Notes: generated by a model not told the origin, from the sequence alone. A stretch of 64,000 nt of DNA from Chryseobacterium sp. Leaf180 (GCF_001424585.1 NZ_LMPJ01000011.1:97451-161450), one strand, 5' to 3'; positions 8,309 through 17,150 are shown, counted from the first letter of the stretch. Program-made: numbers and translations.

Positions 8309-9328
8309 ATGAGTACAGAAACATTAGATAAAGCAAAATCTGCCATTCCGGTGAGAGGATTTTTAGACCTCTCCTATCTCGATATTCCGAAAGGTGAAGC
8401 GCTGAAACAGGCGATTTTAGATCTTAAGAAGGAAAAAAACGCTGTTATTCTTGCGCATTATTATCAAACGGGAGATATTCAGGATATTGCCGATTTTCTT
8501 GGCGACTCTCTTCAGCTCGCACGTCAGGCAAAGGATACCGATGCCGATATGATCGTATTTTGTGGCGTTCATTTTATGGCGGAAGCCGCAAAAATTTTAA
8601 ATCCGACCAAAAAAGTGGTTCTGCCTGATACAAAAGCAGGCTGTTCGCTTGCTGACGGCTGTTCAGGTGAAGGTTTACGAAAAATGCGTGAGCAGTATCC
8701 CAACGCGCTCATCGCAACCTATATTAACTGCAACGCTGAGACGAAGGCCGAAAGTGATATTATTGTAACAAGTTCGAACGCAGAAACCATCATCGAAGCG
8801 CTGCCAGCCGACCGCCCGATTATTTTCGCGCCTGATAAAAACCTGGGGAGATATCTGTCTCAAAAAACAGGTCGGGACATGATTCTCTGGGACGGAAGCT
8901 GCATCGTACACGAAGCTTTCTCGATGGAAAGAATTGCAAAACAGCTTGCCGAAAACCCTGATGCCAAACTTATCGCTCACCCGGAAAGTGAAGAAGCCGT
9001 TTTGAAACTGGCACACTTCATCGGTTCGACGTCTGCACTTCTTAATTTTGTGGAACAGGATGACTGCCAGAAATTTATCATCGCAACAGAGGAAGGAATT
9101 CTTCACGAAATGAGAAAACGTGCACCACACAAGGAACTGATTCCTGCTTTGGTTTTTGACGAAAGCTGTAACTGCTCAGAATGTTTTTACATGAAGAGAA
9201 ATACAATGGAAAAACTGTATCTGTGCATGAAATATGAACTTCCGGAGATTATTATTGATGAAGAACTTCGGCTGAAAGCTTTGAAACCGATTGAGGCAAT
9301 GCTTGATCTTTCGAAAAGCATCAAATAA
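8309..9328 (+). CDS. nadA: Quinolinate synthase
   Basis: A 339-aa [4Fe-4S] enzyme condensing iminoaspartate with dihydroxyacetone phosphate to quinolinate in de novo NAD synthesis. The motif AHYYQTGDIQDIADFLGDS is characteristic. The cluster cysteines correspond to Cys112 (AGCSLAD), Cys198 (GSCIVHE) and the CNCSEC group at 287-292. No nadB or nadC is present in this window. It follows gmk by 52 bp and ends at a terminator. Confidence 0.96.
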   Translation: MSTETLDKAKSAIPVRGFLDLSYLDIPKGEALKQAILDLKKEKNAVILAHYYQTGDIQDIADFLGDSLQLARQAKDTDADMIVFCGVHFMAEAAKILNPTKKVVLPDTKAGCSLADGCSGEGLRKMREQYPNALIATYINCNAETKAESDIIVTSSNAETIIEALPADRPIIFAPDKNLGRYLSQKTGRDMILWDGSCIVHEAFSMERIAKQLAENPDAKLIAHPESEEAVLKLAHFIGSTSALLNFVEQDDCQKFIIATEEGILHEMRKRAPHKELIPALVFDESCNCSECFYMKRNTMEKLYLCMKYELPEIIIDEELRLKALKPIEAMLDLSKSIK

Positions 9329-9333
9329 ATTTT

Positions 9334-9358
9334 AAAGCGGGTTTCTACTCGCTTTTTT
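9334..9358 (+). terminator. Intrinsic terminator of nadA
   Basis: Arms AAAGCGGGT and ACTCGCTTT (one G-T wobble), loop TTCT, then a T run. Confidence 0.75.
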
Positions 9359-9379
9359 TTTAATTTTAAACTAAAAACT

Positions 9380-9739
9380 ATGAGCAAAATATTTCTTGAA
9401 GATGTAAAAATCTACGCTTACCACGGCGTTCTTCCCGAAGAAAACATTATCGGTACATATTATATTTTAAATGTCGAACTTCATACTGATCTTTGGAAAG
9501 CGGCCGAAAGTGACGACGTAAATGATACGGTAAGCTATGCTGATATTAATGAGATCCTGCATACTGAAATGGCAATAAATTCTAAACTTCTGGAACATGT
9601 CGCAGCTCGGATTTTAAATAAAATTCATGAAAAATTTCAGCAGATTTCTTACATCAAGATAAAAATTACGAAGAAAAATCCACCGATGAAGGGCGAAATG
9701 ATCGGTGCGAGTATAGAACTTGAGAAAAGTTTTATTTAA
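9380..9739 (+). CDS. folB: Dihydroneopterin aldolase
   Basis: A 119-aa protein matching FolB, which cleaves 7,8-dihydroneopterin to 6-hydroxymethyl-dihydropterin and glycolaldehyde in folate synthesis. The N-terminal signature KIYAYHGVLPEE, the motif DTVSYADI and the C-terminal strand IKITKKNPPMKG are all present. The members of this family form ring-shaped oligomers in the cytosol. It is followed 18 bp later by an RDD membrane-protein gene. Confidence 0.93.
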   Translation: MSKIFLEDVKIYAYHGVLPEENIIGTYYILNVELHTDLWKAAESDDVNDTVSYADINEILHTEMAINSKLLEHVAARILNKIHEKFQQISYIKIKITKKNPPMKGEMIGASIELEKSFI

Positions 9740-9757
9740 CTTCGGTAAAAAACTACC

Positions 9758-10267
9758 ATGATAGAAAATTTACGTATTGTAGAAAGAAACAAGGCATCAA
9801 AAGGTGCGCGATTTTTAAATTTTTTAATTGACCGAACTGTTATTATTCTCTTTTTTGTCGGACTAGGATTTTTAGCAGCTACTCTGTACCAATTCTTTGA
9901 GATAGAATTTCTGATTAAATTTGTCTATAAGCTTGAAGGTTTAACGCGCTTTGAAGACATTCTTTTGGGATGGATAACCTATTTTCTGTATGTTTTTATA
10001 ACAGAATATTTCTGCAACGGGAAGACTTTAGGCAAACTGCTTACGGGTACGAGAGCTGTCAGTATAGACGGCAGTAAACCAAGCGGCAAAGAATTTTTTA
10101 TACGAAATATCTCGAGATTGGTACCTTTTGATGCTTTCTCTTTTCTGGGAGATATTGGATGGCACGACTCGTGGAGCAATACGCGTGTGGTAGATGATAA
10201 AAAATTTCTTAATGAAATAAATAAAAACACAGAAATTGACGAAATTGGAAATAAAGGACTGCTCTAA
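9758..10267 (+). CDS. RDD family membrane protein
   Basis: A 169-aa inner-membrane protein. The RDD-type start is visible in ARFLNFLIDRTVI, followed by three hydrophobic segments (about residues 25-50, 67-88 and a weaker one later) and the family motif NGKTLGKLLTGTRAV. RDD proteins are poorly characterised; some have been linked to ion transport. It probably shares a transcript with folB and lies just upstream of the tRNA-Cys promoter. Confidence 0.85.
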   Translation: MIENLRIVERNKASKGARFLNFLIDRTVIILFFVGLGFLAATLYQFFEIEFLIKFVYKLEGLTRFEDILLGWITYFLYVFITEYFCNGKTLGKLLTGTRAVSIDGSKPSGKEFFIRNISRLVPFDAFSFLGDIGWHDSWSNTRVVDDKKFLNEINKNTEIDEIGNKGLL

Positions 10268-10269
10268 TA

Positions 10270-10300
10270 TTTGCATCAAAAGAAAAAAAACCTATATTTG
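10270..10300 (+). promoter_or_regulatory. Promoter of tRNA-Cys
   Basis: TTTG at 10270-10273 and TATATTTG at 10293-10300 with exactly 19 nt between them: a textbook Bacteroidota -33/-7 promoter, ending 13 nt before the mature tRNA. Confidence 0.85.
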
Positions 10301-10313
10301 CACCACTGAAAAC

Positions 10314-10384
10314 GGTACTTTGGCCGAGTGGCTAGGCAGTGGTCTGCAACACCACCCACAGCGGTTCGAATCCGCTAGGTACCT
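10314..10384 (+). tRNA. tRNA-Cys (anticodon GCA)
   Basis: A 71-nt cloverleaf: acceptor arms GGTACTT and AGGTACC (one G-T pair), D stem GCC/GGC, anticodon stem GTGGT/ACCAC with loop CTGCAAC giving anticodon GCA, and T stem AGCGG/CCGCT with loop TTCGAAT. The discriminator base is U, as expected for tRNA-Cys. The CCA end is not encoded. Confidence 0.96.
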
Positions 10385-10387
10385 CTT

Positions 10388-10418
10388 AAATCTCTGATCT
10401 TAATCAGAGATTTTTTTG
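10388..10418 (+). terminator. Intrinsic terminator of tRNA-Cys
   Basis: Arms AAATCTCTGAT and ATCAGAGATTT with a 4-nt loop and a T run, immediately after the tRNA. Confidence 0.9.
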
Positions 10419-10772
10419 TTTTCTGCTCAAAAGAAGCTTTACTGCTTTCAGTTTGAGAAATTAAATACTTTCTATAATTCGAAAGATCACATTTATAATA
10501 TCAAAAACCGAAGATAAATTCTGCTTTTTTTAACAAGATGATTTCTGAAAGCGGACTGCTAAACCATTAAATTTTAACAGTTCGTTACACTTAAGGTTTT
10601 GTATATAAAATTTGACAGTTATTATTTTAGTAATTGATAATCAAAATTTTAAAACATGAAAAAGGAATTATTTTTTAACTTCTGAATATTTTTAAACTCA
10701 AAGAATATGAAGGTTGGCTTCAAAATTGTTTTTAAGACAGAAAGTAAAATATAAATATTAAAAATTTGAGTT
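10419..10772. other. Long AT-rich intergenic stretch
   Basis: About 350 bp without a supportable gene. It is strongly AT-rich and holds only ORFs of 9 and 15 codons. A weak promoter-like TAAAATTTG (one base too long for the -7 consensus) lies around 10606-10614. It is probably the long upstream region of the glycine-zipper lipoprotein gene. Confidence 0.5.
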
Positions 10773-11312
10773 ATGAAGAATTTATTAATTGCAGGTATGT
10801 TTGCGGCCTTTACCCTTACAGCCTGTAAAAATGACGACAAGATTGCAGAAAAGGCATTAGAGCAGCAAAAAATAGAATTTCAGGCGAAACAGTTAGAAAT
10901 TGAAAGACAGCGTCTCGCTATAGAAAAAGAAAAAATTGCTTACGATACCAAACGCAGATCAGATTCTATTGTAGAGGCCGAAAAAGCAAAAGCGACAGCT
11001 GCTGCAAACAGAGCGTCACAAAGAACAGCAACACGTACGGTTTACAGAGACCGATACGTAAGTTCTGGTAACAGCAACAACGGAAGTTATGCAGGAAACA
11101 ACAGCGGACAGACCACTACTCAGAAAAAAGGAATGAGTAAAGCCGCTAAAGGTACGATTATCGGTGCCGTTGGTGGCGCTGCAGCCGGAGCACTTATCAG
11201 TAAAAAGAACAGAGGTCTTGGTGCTGTAATAGGTGGCGTTGCAGGTGGTGCGACCGGTTATACAATCGGCAGATCGCAGGACAGAAAAGACGGACGAGTA
11301 CAGCCGAGATAA
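10773..11312 (+). CDS. Glycine-zipper lipoprotein with coiled coil
   Basis: A 179-aa lipoprotein. The signal peptide ends in LTAC with Cys18, followed by KNDD, which resembles the acidic lipoprotein export signal described for surface lipoproteins of Capnocytophaga. Residues about 25-80 are a highly charged coiled coil (repeated EIERQRLAIEKEK-like pattern). A Ser/Asn/Thr-rich linker follows, then a glycine zipper at about 128-168 (GTIIGAVGGAAAGALI, then GAVIGGVAGGATGYTIG). Glycine zippers of this type insert in or span membranes. Exact function is unknown. It ends at a terminator that touches the next gene. Confidence 0.8.
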   Translation: MKNLLIAGMFAAFTLTACKNDDKIAEKALEQQKIEFQAKQLEIERQRLAIEKEKIAYDTKRRSDSIVEAEKAKATAAANRASQRTATRTVYRDRYVSSGNSNNGSYAGNNSGQTTTQKKGMSKAAKGTIIGAVGGAAAGALISKKNRGLGAVIGGVAGGATGYTIGRSQDRKDGRVQPR

Positions 11313-11337
11313 TTCTCGCATTCATATATAAAAGAAA

Positions 11338-11367
11338 AGATTGCTTATTTTTGAGCAATCTTTTTTT
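11338..11367 (+). terminator. Intrinsic terminator abutting the next start codon
   Basis: Arms AGATTGCT and AGCAATCT with an 8-nt loop and a T run at 11362-11367. The ATG of the next gene starts at 11368, so the T run forms its entire immediate leader. Confidence 0.8.
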
Positions 11368-13008
11368 ATGCTGTTTATCCTCCTTTCCGCAGTTCTTATA
11401 TTTCCGGTTTTATACGGTTGGGGTTTGCTTGCGGAAAGACTTTTGCCGGAAATTTCATCTCATTTTTTATCAGGAACATTGCTGACAGGGATTTGCTTCG
11501 TCACTTGTATTGCTGCAATTCTCGCATTTTTCTTTCCTTTAAATATTTACATTGAAGCACTAGTAATTGCAGTAGGTTTTACCGGATTATTTTTAAACAG
11601 AGATAAAATCAATTTTCAAAATTTTGACCGAAAAAATTTAAAAATAGTATTTGCCGGAACGCTTGTCACTGCATTTCTTTCTTCATTTTATCCTTACATT
11701 TTAGATCATTTCGGATACTACGTTTCTACGGTAAATTGGCTTGATGAATTTGGCTTTGTAAAAGGCATTTCAAACCTCGATCTCACGCTCGGACAAACTT
11801 CTTTCTGGCATATACTTGAAAGTGTTTTTTCTCACATTCTGGATCCGTTTTTAAGACTCAACGCAATTTTTACCATATTATTTCTTGTTTATTCAATTGA
11901 GAAAAAATCCTGGCTACTACTGATATTTATTCCTTTTTTTCTGCTGTTTGTGCAGTCGCCTTCGCCGGATTTGGCGGTTATGATTATTTCGCTGATTGTT
12001 GTTAATGAAATATTTTTGAAAAGCACCAATATCACTTTTCTCTTTGCGCTTTCAGTCTTTGCATTCGCTATAAAACCTACTATTTTCTGGTTGCCAGTTT
12101 TTACATTTGTGTACGTTTTAATCATTTTAAAATCCTCTTTTAAAAATCTAATTCCGGGTACTTTTATTTTGATTTTAATGCTTATAAAAAATCTCTACGT
12201 CTTTGGATATCCCATTTTTCCGATAGCATTTTTTGATTTAAATCTTCTTTGGAAACCCCATCCGAAACTGATGGAAATTTCTTCGAAATTTGCCGTTGAA
12301 AAAACTTTCGACAACCAGTTTTCCACAGCTGAGATCAATAAATTCACGGTTTTAGAAAACATAAAAAACTGGCTTTTCATCCCCGGAATTAAGTCGGTAA
12401 TCAACATTCTATTCATTTTTGCCCTTATCTTATTTTCCATTTTTACTTTTATAAAAAAAAACAAAGTAATCTCTCACCTTTGGATTTCTGTTATTATGAA
12501 AAGCATCATCATTTTAATAATTTCCGCGCAGTACCGCTTTTTTCTGGATGTTTTTTTAATAATTTTTCTGACCGTTTTTTACAGTACAATCTCAAAATCT
12601 TTAGCCTTAAAAATCTCTGCGGTCTCATCATTTTTAATACTGATTTTTTTCTGCTTTCCGAAAATGATCTCATCAGCCATTCCAAGTTACCGGATGTCAG
12701 AATTCATGGGTAAATTTGAAATCAAACAGCTCATAAAACCCTCAAAATACTCTTATAAAGCTTATCAGACTTTCAAAGTTGGCAATCTCACTTTTCATGT
12801 TTCCAAAAATTATCCTTTCAATTTCGATACGCCTTTACCGGCAATTTCTGAAGGCTATCTTTTTGATTATCAGAGAACAGAAATTTTTCCGCAAATGATT
12901 GATCCAAACGATATTTCCAGAGGTTTTGTTTCAAAGAAAATGACTTCTGCAGAAATAAGACAGCTTGATGAAGTTATCATAATATTAAAATCGACCGCAC
13001 GACCGTAA
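11368..13008 (+). CDS. Polytopic membrane protein, LIC_10190-like
   Basis: A 546-aa integral membrane protein with roughly a dozen hydrophobic segments and a soluble C-terminal part from about residue 460. The motif YVFGYPIFPIAFFDL, placed after several helices, recalls bacterial membrane proteins called the LIC_10190 family, which resemble GT-C-type polyprenyl-linked glycosyltransferases; this assignment is tentative. An in-frame start at 11341 would lie inside the preceding terminator hairpin, so the ATG at 11368 is preferred. Its codons are more A/T-rich than those of neighbours, common for such proteins. Confidence 0.7.
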   Translation: MLFILLSAVLIFPVLYGWGLLAERLLPEISSHFLSGTLLTGICFVTCIAAILAFFFPLNIYIEALVIAVGFTGLFLNRDKINFQNFDRKNLKIVFAGTLVTAFLSSFYPYILDHFGYYVSTVNWLDEFGFVKGISNLDLTLGQTSFWHILESVFSHILDPFLRLNAIFTILFLVYSIEKKSWLLLIFIPFFLLFVQSPSPDLAVMIISLIVVNEIFLKSTNITFLFALSVFAFAIKPTIFWLPVFTFVYVLIILKSSFKNLIPGTFILILMLIKNLYVFGYPIFPIAFFDLNLLWKPHPKLMEISSKFAVEKTFDNQFSTAEINKFTVLENIKNWLFIPGIKSVINILFIFALILFSIFTFIKKNKVISHLWISVIMKSIIILIISAQYRFFLDVFLIIFLTVFYSTISKSLALKISAVSSFLILIFFCFPKMISSAIPSYRMSEFMGKFEIKQLIKPSKYSYKAYQTFKVGNLTFHVSKNYPFNFDTPLPAISEGYLFDYQRTEIFPQMIDPNDISRGFVSKKMTSAEIRQLDEVIIILKSTARP

Positions 13009-13038
13009 CGACAGTTTTTATTATCTGAAGAAAAAGGG

Positions 13039-13046
13039 TAAATTTG
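13039..13046 (+). promoter_or_regulatory. Bacteroidota -7 element (TAAATTTG) touching the aroC start
   Basis: Matches TAnnTTTG and ends only 4 nt before the ATG at 13051, so a transcript from it would be leaderless or nearly so. Confidence 0.5.
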
Positions 13047-13050
13047 TGTT

Positions 13051-14121
13051 ATGTTCAACCAATTAGGAAATTTTCTTTCTCTTTCTACGTTTGGCGAAAG
13101 CCACGGAATTGCTTACGGTGGCATTATCACCAATTTTCCTGCAGGAATTGAGATTGATTTTGAGACGATTCAGCTCGAGCTCGACCGCAGAAAACCCGGA
13201 CAGTCAGCCATCGTAACGCAGAGAAAAGAAAGCGATACCGTACAGTTTCTTTCCGGAATTTTTGAAGGAAAAACGACAGGAACGCCGATTGGTTTTCAGA
13301 TTATCAATGAAAATCAGAAATCAAAAGATTACGCACATATCGCCGATTCTTACCGGCCAAGCCACGCAGATTTTACCTACGACAAAAAATTCGGCATCCG
13401 TGATTACCGTGGTGGCGGAAAATCTTCTGCCCGCGAAACCGTAAACTGGGTTGTTGCCGGCGCATTGGCGAAACAGCTTATTCCAAAAATTGAGATCAAT
13501 GCATATGTTTCTTCTGTGGGAGAAATTTTCTGTGAAAAACCCTATCAGGTGCTTGATTTTTCTCAGACAGAGAGCAATGCCGTCCGTTGTCCGGATGTAG
13601 AAACTGCTGAGAAAATGATTGCGAAAATTAAAGAAATTAAAAAAGCTGGTGACACAATCGGCGGAACGATTACATGTGTGATAAAAAATGTTCCGGTGGG
13701 TATTGGCGAACCCGTTTTTTCTAAACTTCAGGCCGAACTGGCAAAAGCAATGTTAAACATTAATGCCTGCAAAGGTTTTGAATACGGAAGCGGATTTTGT
13801 GGCGCAAAAATGAAAGGAAGCGAGCACAATGATGCTTTTAACTATGATTTTTCGACAAAATCTAATCTTTCAGGTGGAATTCAGGGAGGAATTTCAAATG
13901 GGATGGATATTTATTTCCGCGTTGCTTTCAAACCGGTTGCAACGATTTTACAGCCACAAAAAAGCATTGACAGCAAAGGCAATGAAGTAGTGATGGAAGG
14001 CAAAGGCAGACACGATCCCTGCGTCGTTCCCAGAGCGGTGCCTATTGTAGAAAATCTCGCTGCGTTTGTGCTTGCCGATCTTTTTCTCATCAGTAAAACC
14101 AGAAATTCGGTGAATTTTTAG
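13051..14121 (+). CDS. aroC: Chorismate synthase
   Basis: A 356-aa FMN-dependent enzyme that removes phosphate from 5-enolpyruvylshikimate 3-phosphate to give chorismate, the precursor of aromatic amino acids and of menaquinone (see menE). Signatures seen: the start [14 protein letters not shown], then [36 protein letters not shown], and the C-terminal [13 protein letters not shown]. Length is normal. A thioredoxin-fold gene follows 30 bp later on the same strand. Confidence 0.96.
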   Translation: MFNQLGNFLSLSTFGESHGIAYGGIITNFPAGIEIDFETIQLELDRRKPGQSAIVTQRKESDTVQFLSGIFEGKTTGTPIGFQIINENQKSKDYAHIADSYRPSHADFTYDKKFGIRDYRGGGKSSARETVNWVVAGALAKQLIPKIEINAYVSSVGEIFCEKPYQVLDFSQTESNAVRCPDVETAEKMIAKIKEIKKAGDTIGGTITCVIKNVPVGIGEPVFSKLQAELAKAMLNINACKGFEYGSGFCGAKMKGSEHNDAFNYDFSTKSNLSGGIQGGISNGMDIYFRVAFKPVATILQPQKSIDSKGNEVVMEGKGRHDPCVVPRAVPIVENLAAFVLADLFLISKTRNSVNF

Positions 14122-14151
14122 CCATCATTTTTAATTAAATCTAAATAAATC

Positions 14152-14715
14152 ATGAAAGAATATTGGGACAAGGCGATCTCGTTTGATGAATATATTGGAA
14201 CGGCGAAAAACCGGCTCGAGAATCCTAAAACCTTACAAGACACTGAATACAAGGCGTATTATGATCTCGGAATTCAGCGAATGGAGCGCACTTTGAAAAA
14301 ACTGAATTTTGATGAGGTGCTTTTTGAAGTGCTTGATGATAAAAATTTTACGGGGAAGATTTTAATTATTTCTGAAACCTGGTGTGGTGATGCAAGTGCG
14401 ACGGTTCCTGCAGTAGTACGCTTTTTTGAAGGTAAAAATGAAGTGAAAATTTTTCTGCGCGATTCTGATGAAAGTCTGATCGATCAGTTTCAGACAAACG
14501 GGACGCGCTCAATTCCAAAGATTTTAATTTTAGATGAAAACTTTGAAATAAATAACACCTGGGGACCGCGACCAAAATATGGTCACGAACTACTTTTAAA
14601 ACACAAAGGTGACCCGGAAAATTATACGAAAGATATGTTTTACAACGAACTTCAGATTTACTATTCGAGAAACCGAGGTAAAGATGCAGTGGCAGAAATT
14701 TTAGATTTAATATGA
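14152..14715 (+). CDS. Thioredoxin family protein with monothiol WCGDA site
   Basis: A 187-aa protein of a thioredoxin-like group common in Bacteroidota and Firmicutes. The active site reads TWCGDAS with Cys78; the second Cys of the usual CxxC is Ala81, so only one redox thiol remains there. The C-terminal part contains the cis-Pro region (TRSIPKILIL). No signal peptide is visible, so it is cytosolic. Its stop overlaps the start of the following TlpA-like gene by 4 bases (ATGA), which suggests translational coupling and a linked role in thiol chemistry. Confidence 0.82.
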   Translation: MKEYWDKAISFDEYIGTAKNRLENPKTLQDTEYKAYYDLGIQRMERTLKKLNFDEVLFEVLDDKNFTGKILIISETWCGDASATVPAVVRFFEGKNEVKIFLRDSDESLIDQFQTNGTRSIPKILILDENFEINNTWGPRPKYGHELLLKHKGDPENYTKDMFYNELQIYYSRNRGKDAVAEILDLI

Positions 14716-15251
14716 AAAAAATAGTAACGTATATCGTCATTTTTGCAATTTTAGGTGTAATCTTATTAGTTCCTGGCGTGAGAAATTATCTGAAAGATGC
14801 ATTCTTCCCGGTGGCAACGATTGAAAGTGCGGTGCATATAGCGCCCGAAGATTACGATGTCGATTTAAAAGGAATAAATACAGCAGACACCAATTTGAAA
14901 GCTTTCCGGAAAAAGCCTGTTTTCCTGAATTTCTGGGGAACCTGGTGTCCGCCGTGCCGCAAAGAATGGCCGTCGATTCAGAAATTATATGAAGGCAGAA
15001 AAGAAAATGTTGATTTTGTACTGATCGCAATGAAGGATGACGAAGCTAAAATCCGTGAGTTTTTAAAAGAAAACAAGTATACCGCACCGGTTTACATTGC
15101 CGAAAGTCCAATCTCTGAAAAAATACTTCCGAAGGTTTTTCCGACAACATTTTTGCTTGACCAACATGGGAGAATCCTGATGAAAGAAGATGCCGCAACC
15201 GACTGGAACACTGAGTCTATTCATCAGTTTTTAGACAATATCATAAAATAG
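14712..15251 (+). CDS. TlpA-like membrane-anchored thiol-disulfide oxidoreductase
   Basis: A 179-aa protein with one N-terminal hydrophobic anchor (about residues 5-22) and a periplasmic thioredoxin fold of the TlpA/ResA type. The active site WCPPC has Cys79 and Cys82 within FLNFWGTWCPPCRKEWP, and the cis-Pro lies in VFPTTFLLD. Proteins of this type reduce disulfides of apocytochromes or other exported proteins. It overlaps the preceding gene by 4 bases. Confidence 0.88.
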   Translation: MKKIVTYIVIFAILGVILLVPGVRNYLKDAFFPVATIESAVHIAPEDYDVDLKGINTADTNLKAFRKKPVFLNFWGTWCPPCRKEWPSIQKLYEGRKENVDFVLIAMKDDEAKIREFLKENKYTAPVYIAESPISEKILPKVFPTTFLLDQHGRILMKEDAATDWNTESIHQFLDNIIK

Positions 15252-15328
15252 ATTAACATATAATTCCCTTTTGTTGGTACAGATTTTGAGTCATTTAACA
15301 GATAAATTATCTGAAAACCAATCCAAAT

Positions 15329-15661
15329 ATGAAGTATTCAAAAATAGATTTAGCCAAGAAAGCCATTGCGCATAAGGGTTTTGTACAGAAAATTCCGGAT
15401 ATTTTCAGAATGGTGAGAATGTGGAAAAACGGCTCGTATCCGATGCGTTCTATCGATATGATATTACCGCTCTTGGGTCTTCTATATGTGATTTCACCAA
15501 TCGATCTACTTCCTGAAGTGGCAATTCCGGTGCTTGGGGTGATGGATGATCTGGCGGTTTTGTCGCTAACGATTCCAAAACTTTTACGTGAAGTTGATAA
15601 ATTCCTTCTTTGGGAAGCCGAAAAGAACGGTAGCAAAACCATTGAAGCAGAAATTCTTTAA
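15329..15661 (+). CDS. YkvA family protein (DUF1232)
   Basis: A 110-aa protein with the DUF1232 core at about residues 40-75: two hydrophobic stretches around LLYVISPIDLLPEVAIPVLGVMDDLAVL. The central YxISPIDLxPE signature defines the family. These are small membrane-associated proteins of unknown role. It has its own terminator and no obvious operon partner. Confidence 0.85.
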   Translation: MKYSKIDLAKKAIAHKGFVQKIPDIFRMVRMWKNGSYPMRSIDMILPLLGLLYVISPIDLLPEVAIPVLGVMDDLAVLSLTIPKLLREVDKFLLWEAEKNGSKTIEAEIL

Positions 15662-15699
15662 AAAAAGATGCCATCTTGATATTCGAGATGGCTTTTTTC
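15661..15699 (+). terminator. Intrinsic terminator
   Basis: Arms GCCATCT (15670-15676) and AGATGGC (15686-15692) flanked by A and T runs, after the DUF1232 gene. Confidence 0.85.
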
Positions 15700-15754
15700 G
15701 TTTACAAATCCTCATCTAATCAAAATCTTCGATTTACAGCTTGCCGAAAATCCT

Positions 15755-15762
15755 TAAATTTG
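15755..15762 (+). promoter_or_regulatory. Bacteroidota -7 element (TAAATTTG)
   Basis: Matches TAnnTTTG, 20 nt before the ATG of the OPRT-OMPDC fusion gene. Confidence 0.5.
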
Positions 15763-15782
15763 CAGTCATCTAATAATACATC

Positions 15783-17150
15783 ATGGAAAGTAAAAAAGAA
15801 TTCTTTTTGGAATGCTACAAGCTGGGAATCATCAAATTTGGAAGATTTACATTAAAAAGCGGTATCGAAAGTCCGTTTTATGTAGATTTAAGACCGTTGG
15901 CTTCTGACCCGAAAATCCTGAAAAATCTGGCCAATTATCTGTTGGAAATGCTTCCTTTAGATAATTTTGACCTGATTTGTGGAGTTCCTTACGCAGCACT
16001 TCCGATGGCGACCGCGATGTCTCTTGAAAGCTATATTCCGTTGATTATTAAAAGAAAGGAGGCCAAAGATTACGGTACCAAAAAGATGATTGAAGGCATA
16101 TACCAGAAAGGGCAAAACTGCCTTTTGGTGGAAGATGTGATCACTTCGGGTAAATCGCTGATCGAAACTATTGCTGAAATAGAACAGGAAGATCTGAAAG
16201 TTGCCGACATCGTCGTTGTTTTAGACAGGGAACAGGGCGGGAAACAGCTTTTAGAAAGCAAAGGTTACCGTGTTCATACGCTTTTCAATATTTCTGAAGT
16301 TTGTTCGATTTTAAAAGAAAAAGGTGAACTTGCAGATGACGAAGTGATGAGAATTCAGGATTTTCTGAAAGGGAATCATATTCAGTTTGAAGAAAAGACC
16401 AGACTTTCTTACGGTCAGAAACTGGAGCAGGCGCAGCATTCGGTCTCAAAAAAATTATTGGAACTGGCTTTGGCCAAAGAATCAAATCTAATCGCATCCG
16501 CGGATGTGACGAGCACCGAGGAACTTTTAGATTTCGCCGAAAAAGTGGGTCCGCACATTATCGCTTTAAAAACGCACATCGATATTATTTCAGATTTTGA
16601 ATACGAAAAAACCATTCTCCCTTTAAAGGAAATTGCCTCACGTCACCGTTTTTTATTAATGGAAGACCGTAAGTTTGCCGATATTGGAAATACACAGGAA
16701 CTTCAGTTTAAAAGTGGCGTTTTCAGAATTACCGACTGGGCAGATTTTGTTACTTCACAGGTAATTGGTGGTTTCGAATCGCTCGACTGCTTCAGAAATG
16801 TGGGCGTTGTCGCAATCATTGGTATGTCGTCAAAAGGTACATTAACGACAAGCAGCTATCGTGAGGAAGCTTTAAAAGTTGCGCTTTCGCATCCAAATGT
16901 TATCGGCGGTGTTTCCCAAAATCCCTTGCCGGAAGAAATTTTACTATTCACTCCGGGCGTTAATCTTGCAGACTCCGGTGACGGAAAAGGTCAGCAGTAT
17001 AACACGCCGGAACACGTTTTCAGTATGTTGCACAGCGATTTCATCATCGTTGGCCGCGGAATTTACAAGGCTGAAAATCCAACAGAAGCGGCTGCCACTT
17101 ATAAAAATGCTGGTTGGGGCGCATATTTGAATTCTCTTGAAAAAAAATAA
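15783..17150 (+). CDS. Fused orotate phosphoribosyltransferase / OMP decarboxylase (UMP synthase-like)
   Basis: A 455-aa fusion carrying the last two steps of de novo UMP synthesis. The N-terminal half (about 1-190) is an orotate phosphoribosyltransferase: the PRPP loop is LLVEDVITSGKS near residues 114-125, followed by VVLDREQGGK. The C-terminal half (about 210-455) is an orotidine-5'-phosphate decarboxylase with the catalytic motif DRKFADIGNT at residues 295-304, including the Lys and Asp of the active site. Domain order and several motifs resemble eukaryotic UMP synthase rather than the separate bacterial PyrE and PyrF. It has its own promoter-like element. Confidence 0.92.
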   Translation: MESKKEFFLECYKLGIIKFGRFTLKSGIESPFYVDLRPLASDPKILKNLANYLLEMLPLDNFDLICGVPYAALPMATAMSLESYIPLIIKRKEAKDYGTKKMIEGIYQKGQNCLLVEDVITSGKSLIETIAEIEQEDLKVADIVVVLDREQGGKQLLESKGYRVHTLFNISEVCSILKEKGELADDEVMRIQDFLKGNHIQFEEKTRLSYGQKLEQAQHSVSKKLLELALAKESNLIASADVTSTEELLDFAEKVGPHIIALKTHIDIISDFEYEKTILPLKEIASRHRFLLMEDRKFADIGNTQELQFKSGVFRITDWADFVTSQVIGGFESLDCFRNVGVVAIIGMSSKGTLTTSSYREEALKVALSHPNVIGGVSQNPLPEEILLFTPGVNLADSGDGKGQQYNTPEHVFSMLHSDFIIVGRGIYKAENPTEAAATYKNAGWGAYLNSLEKK

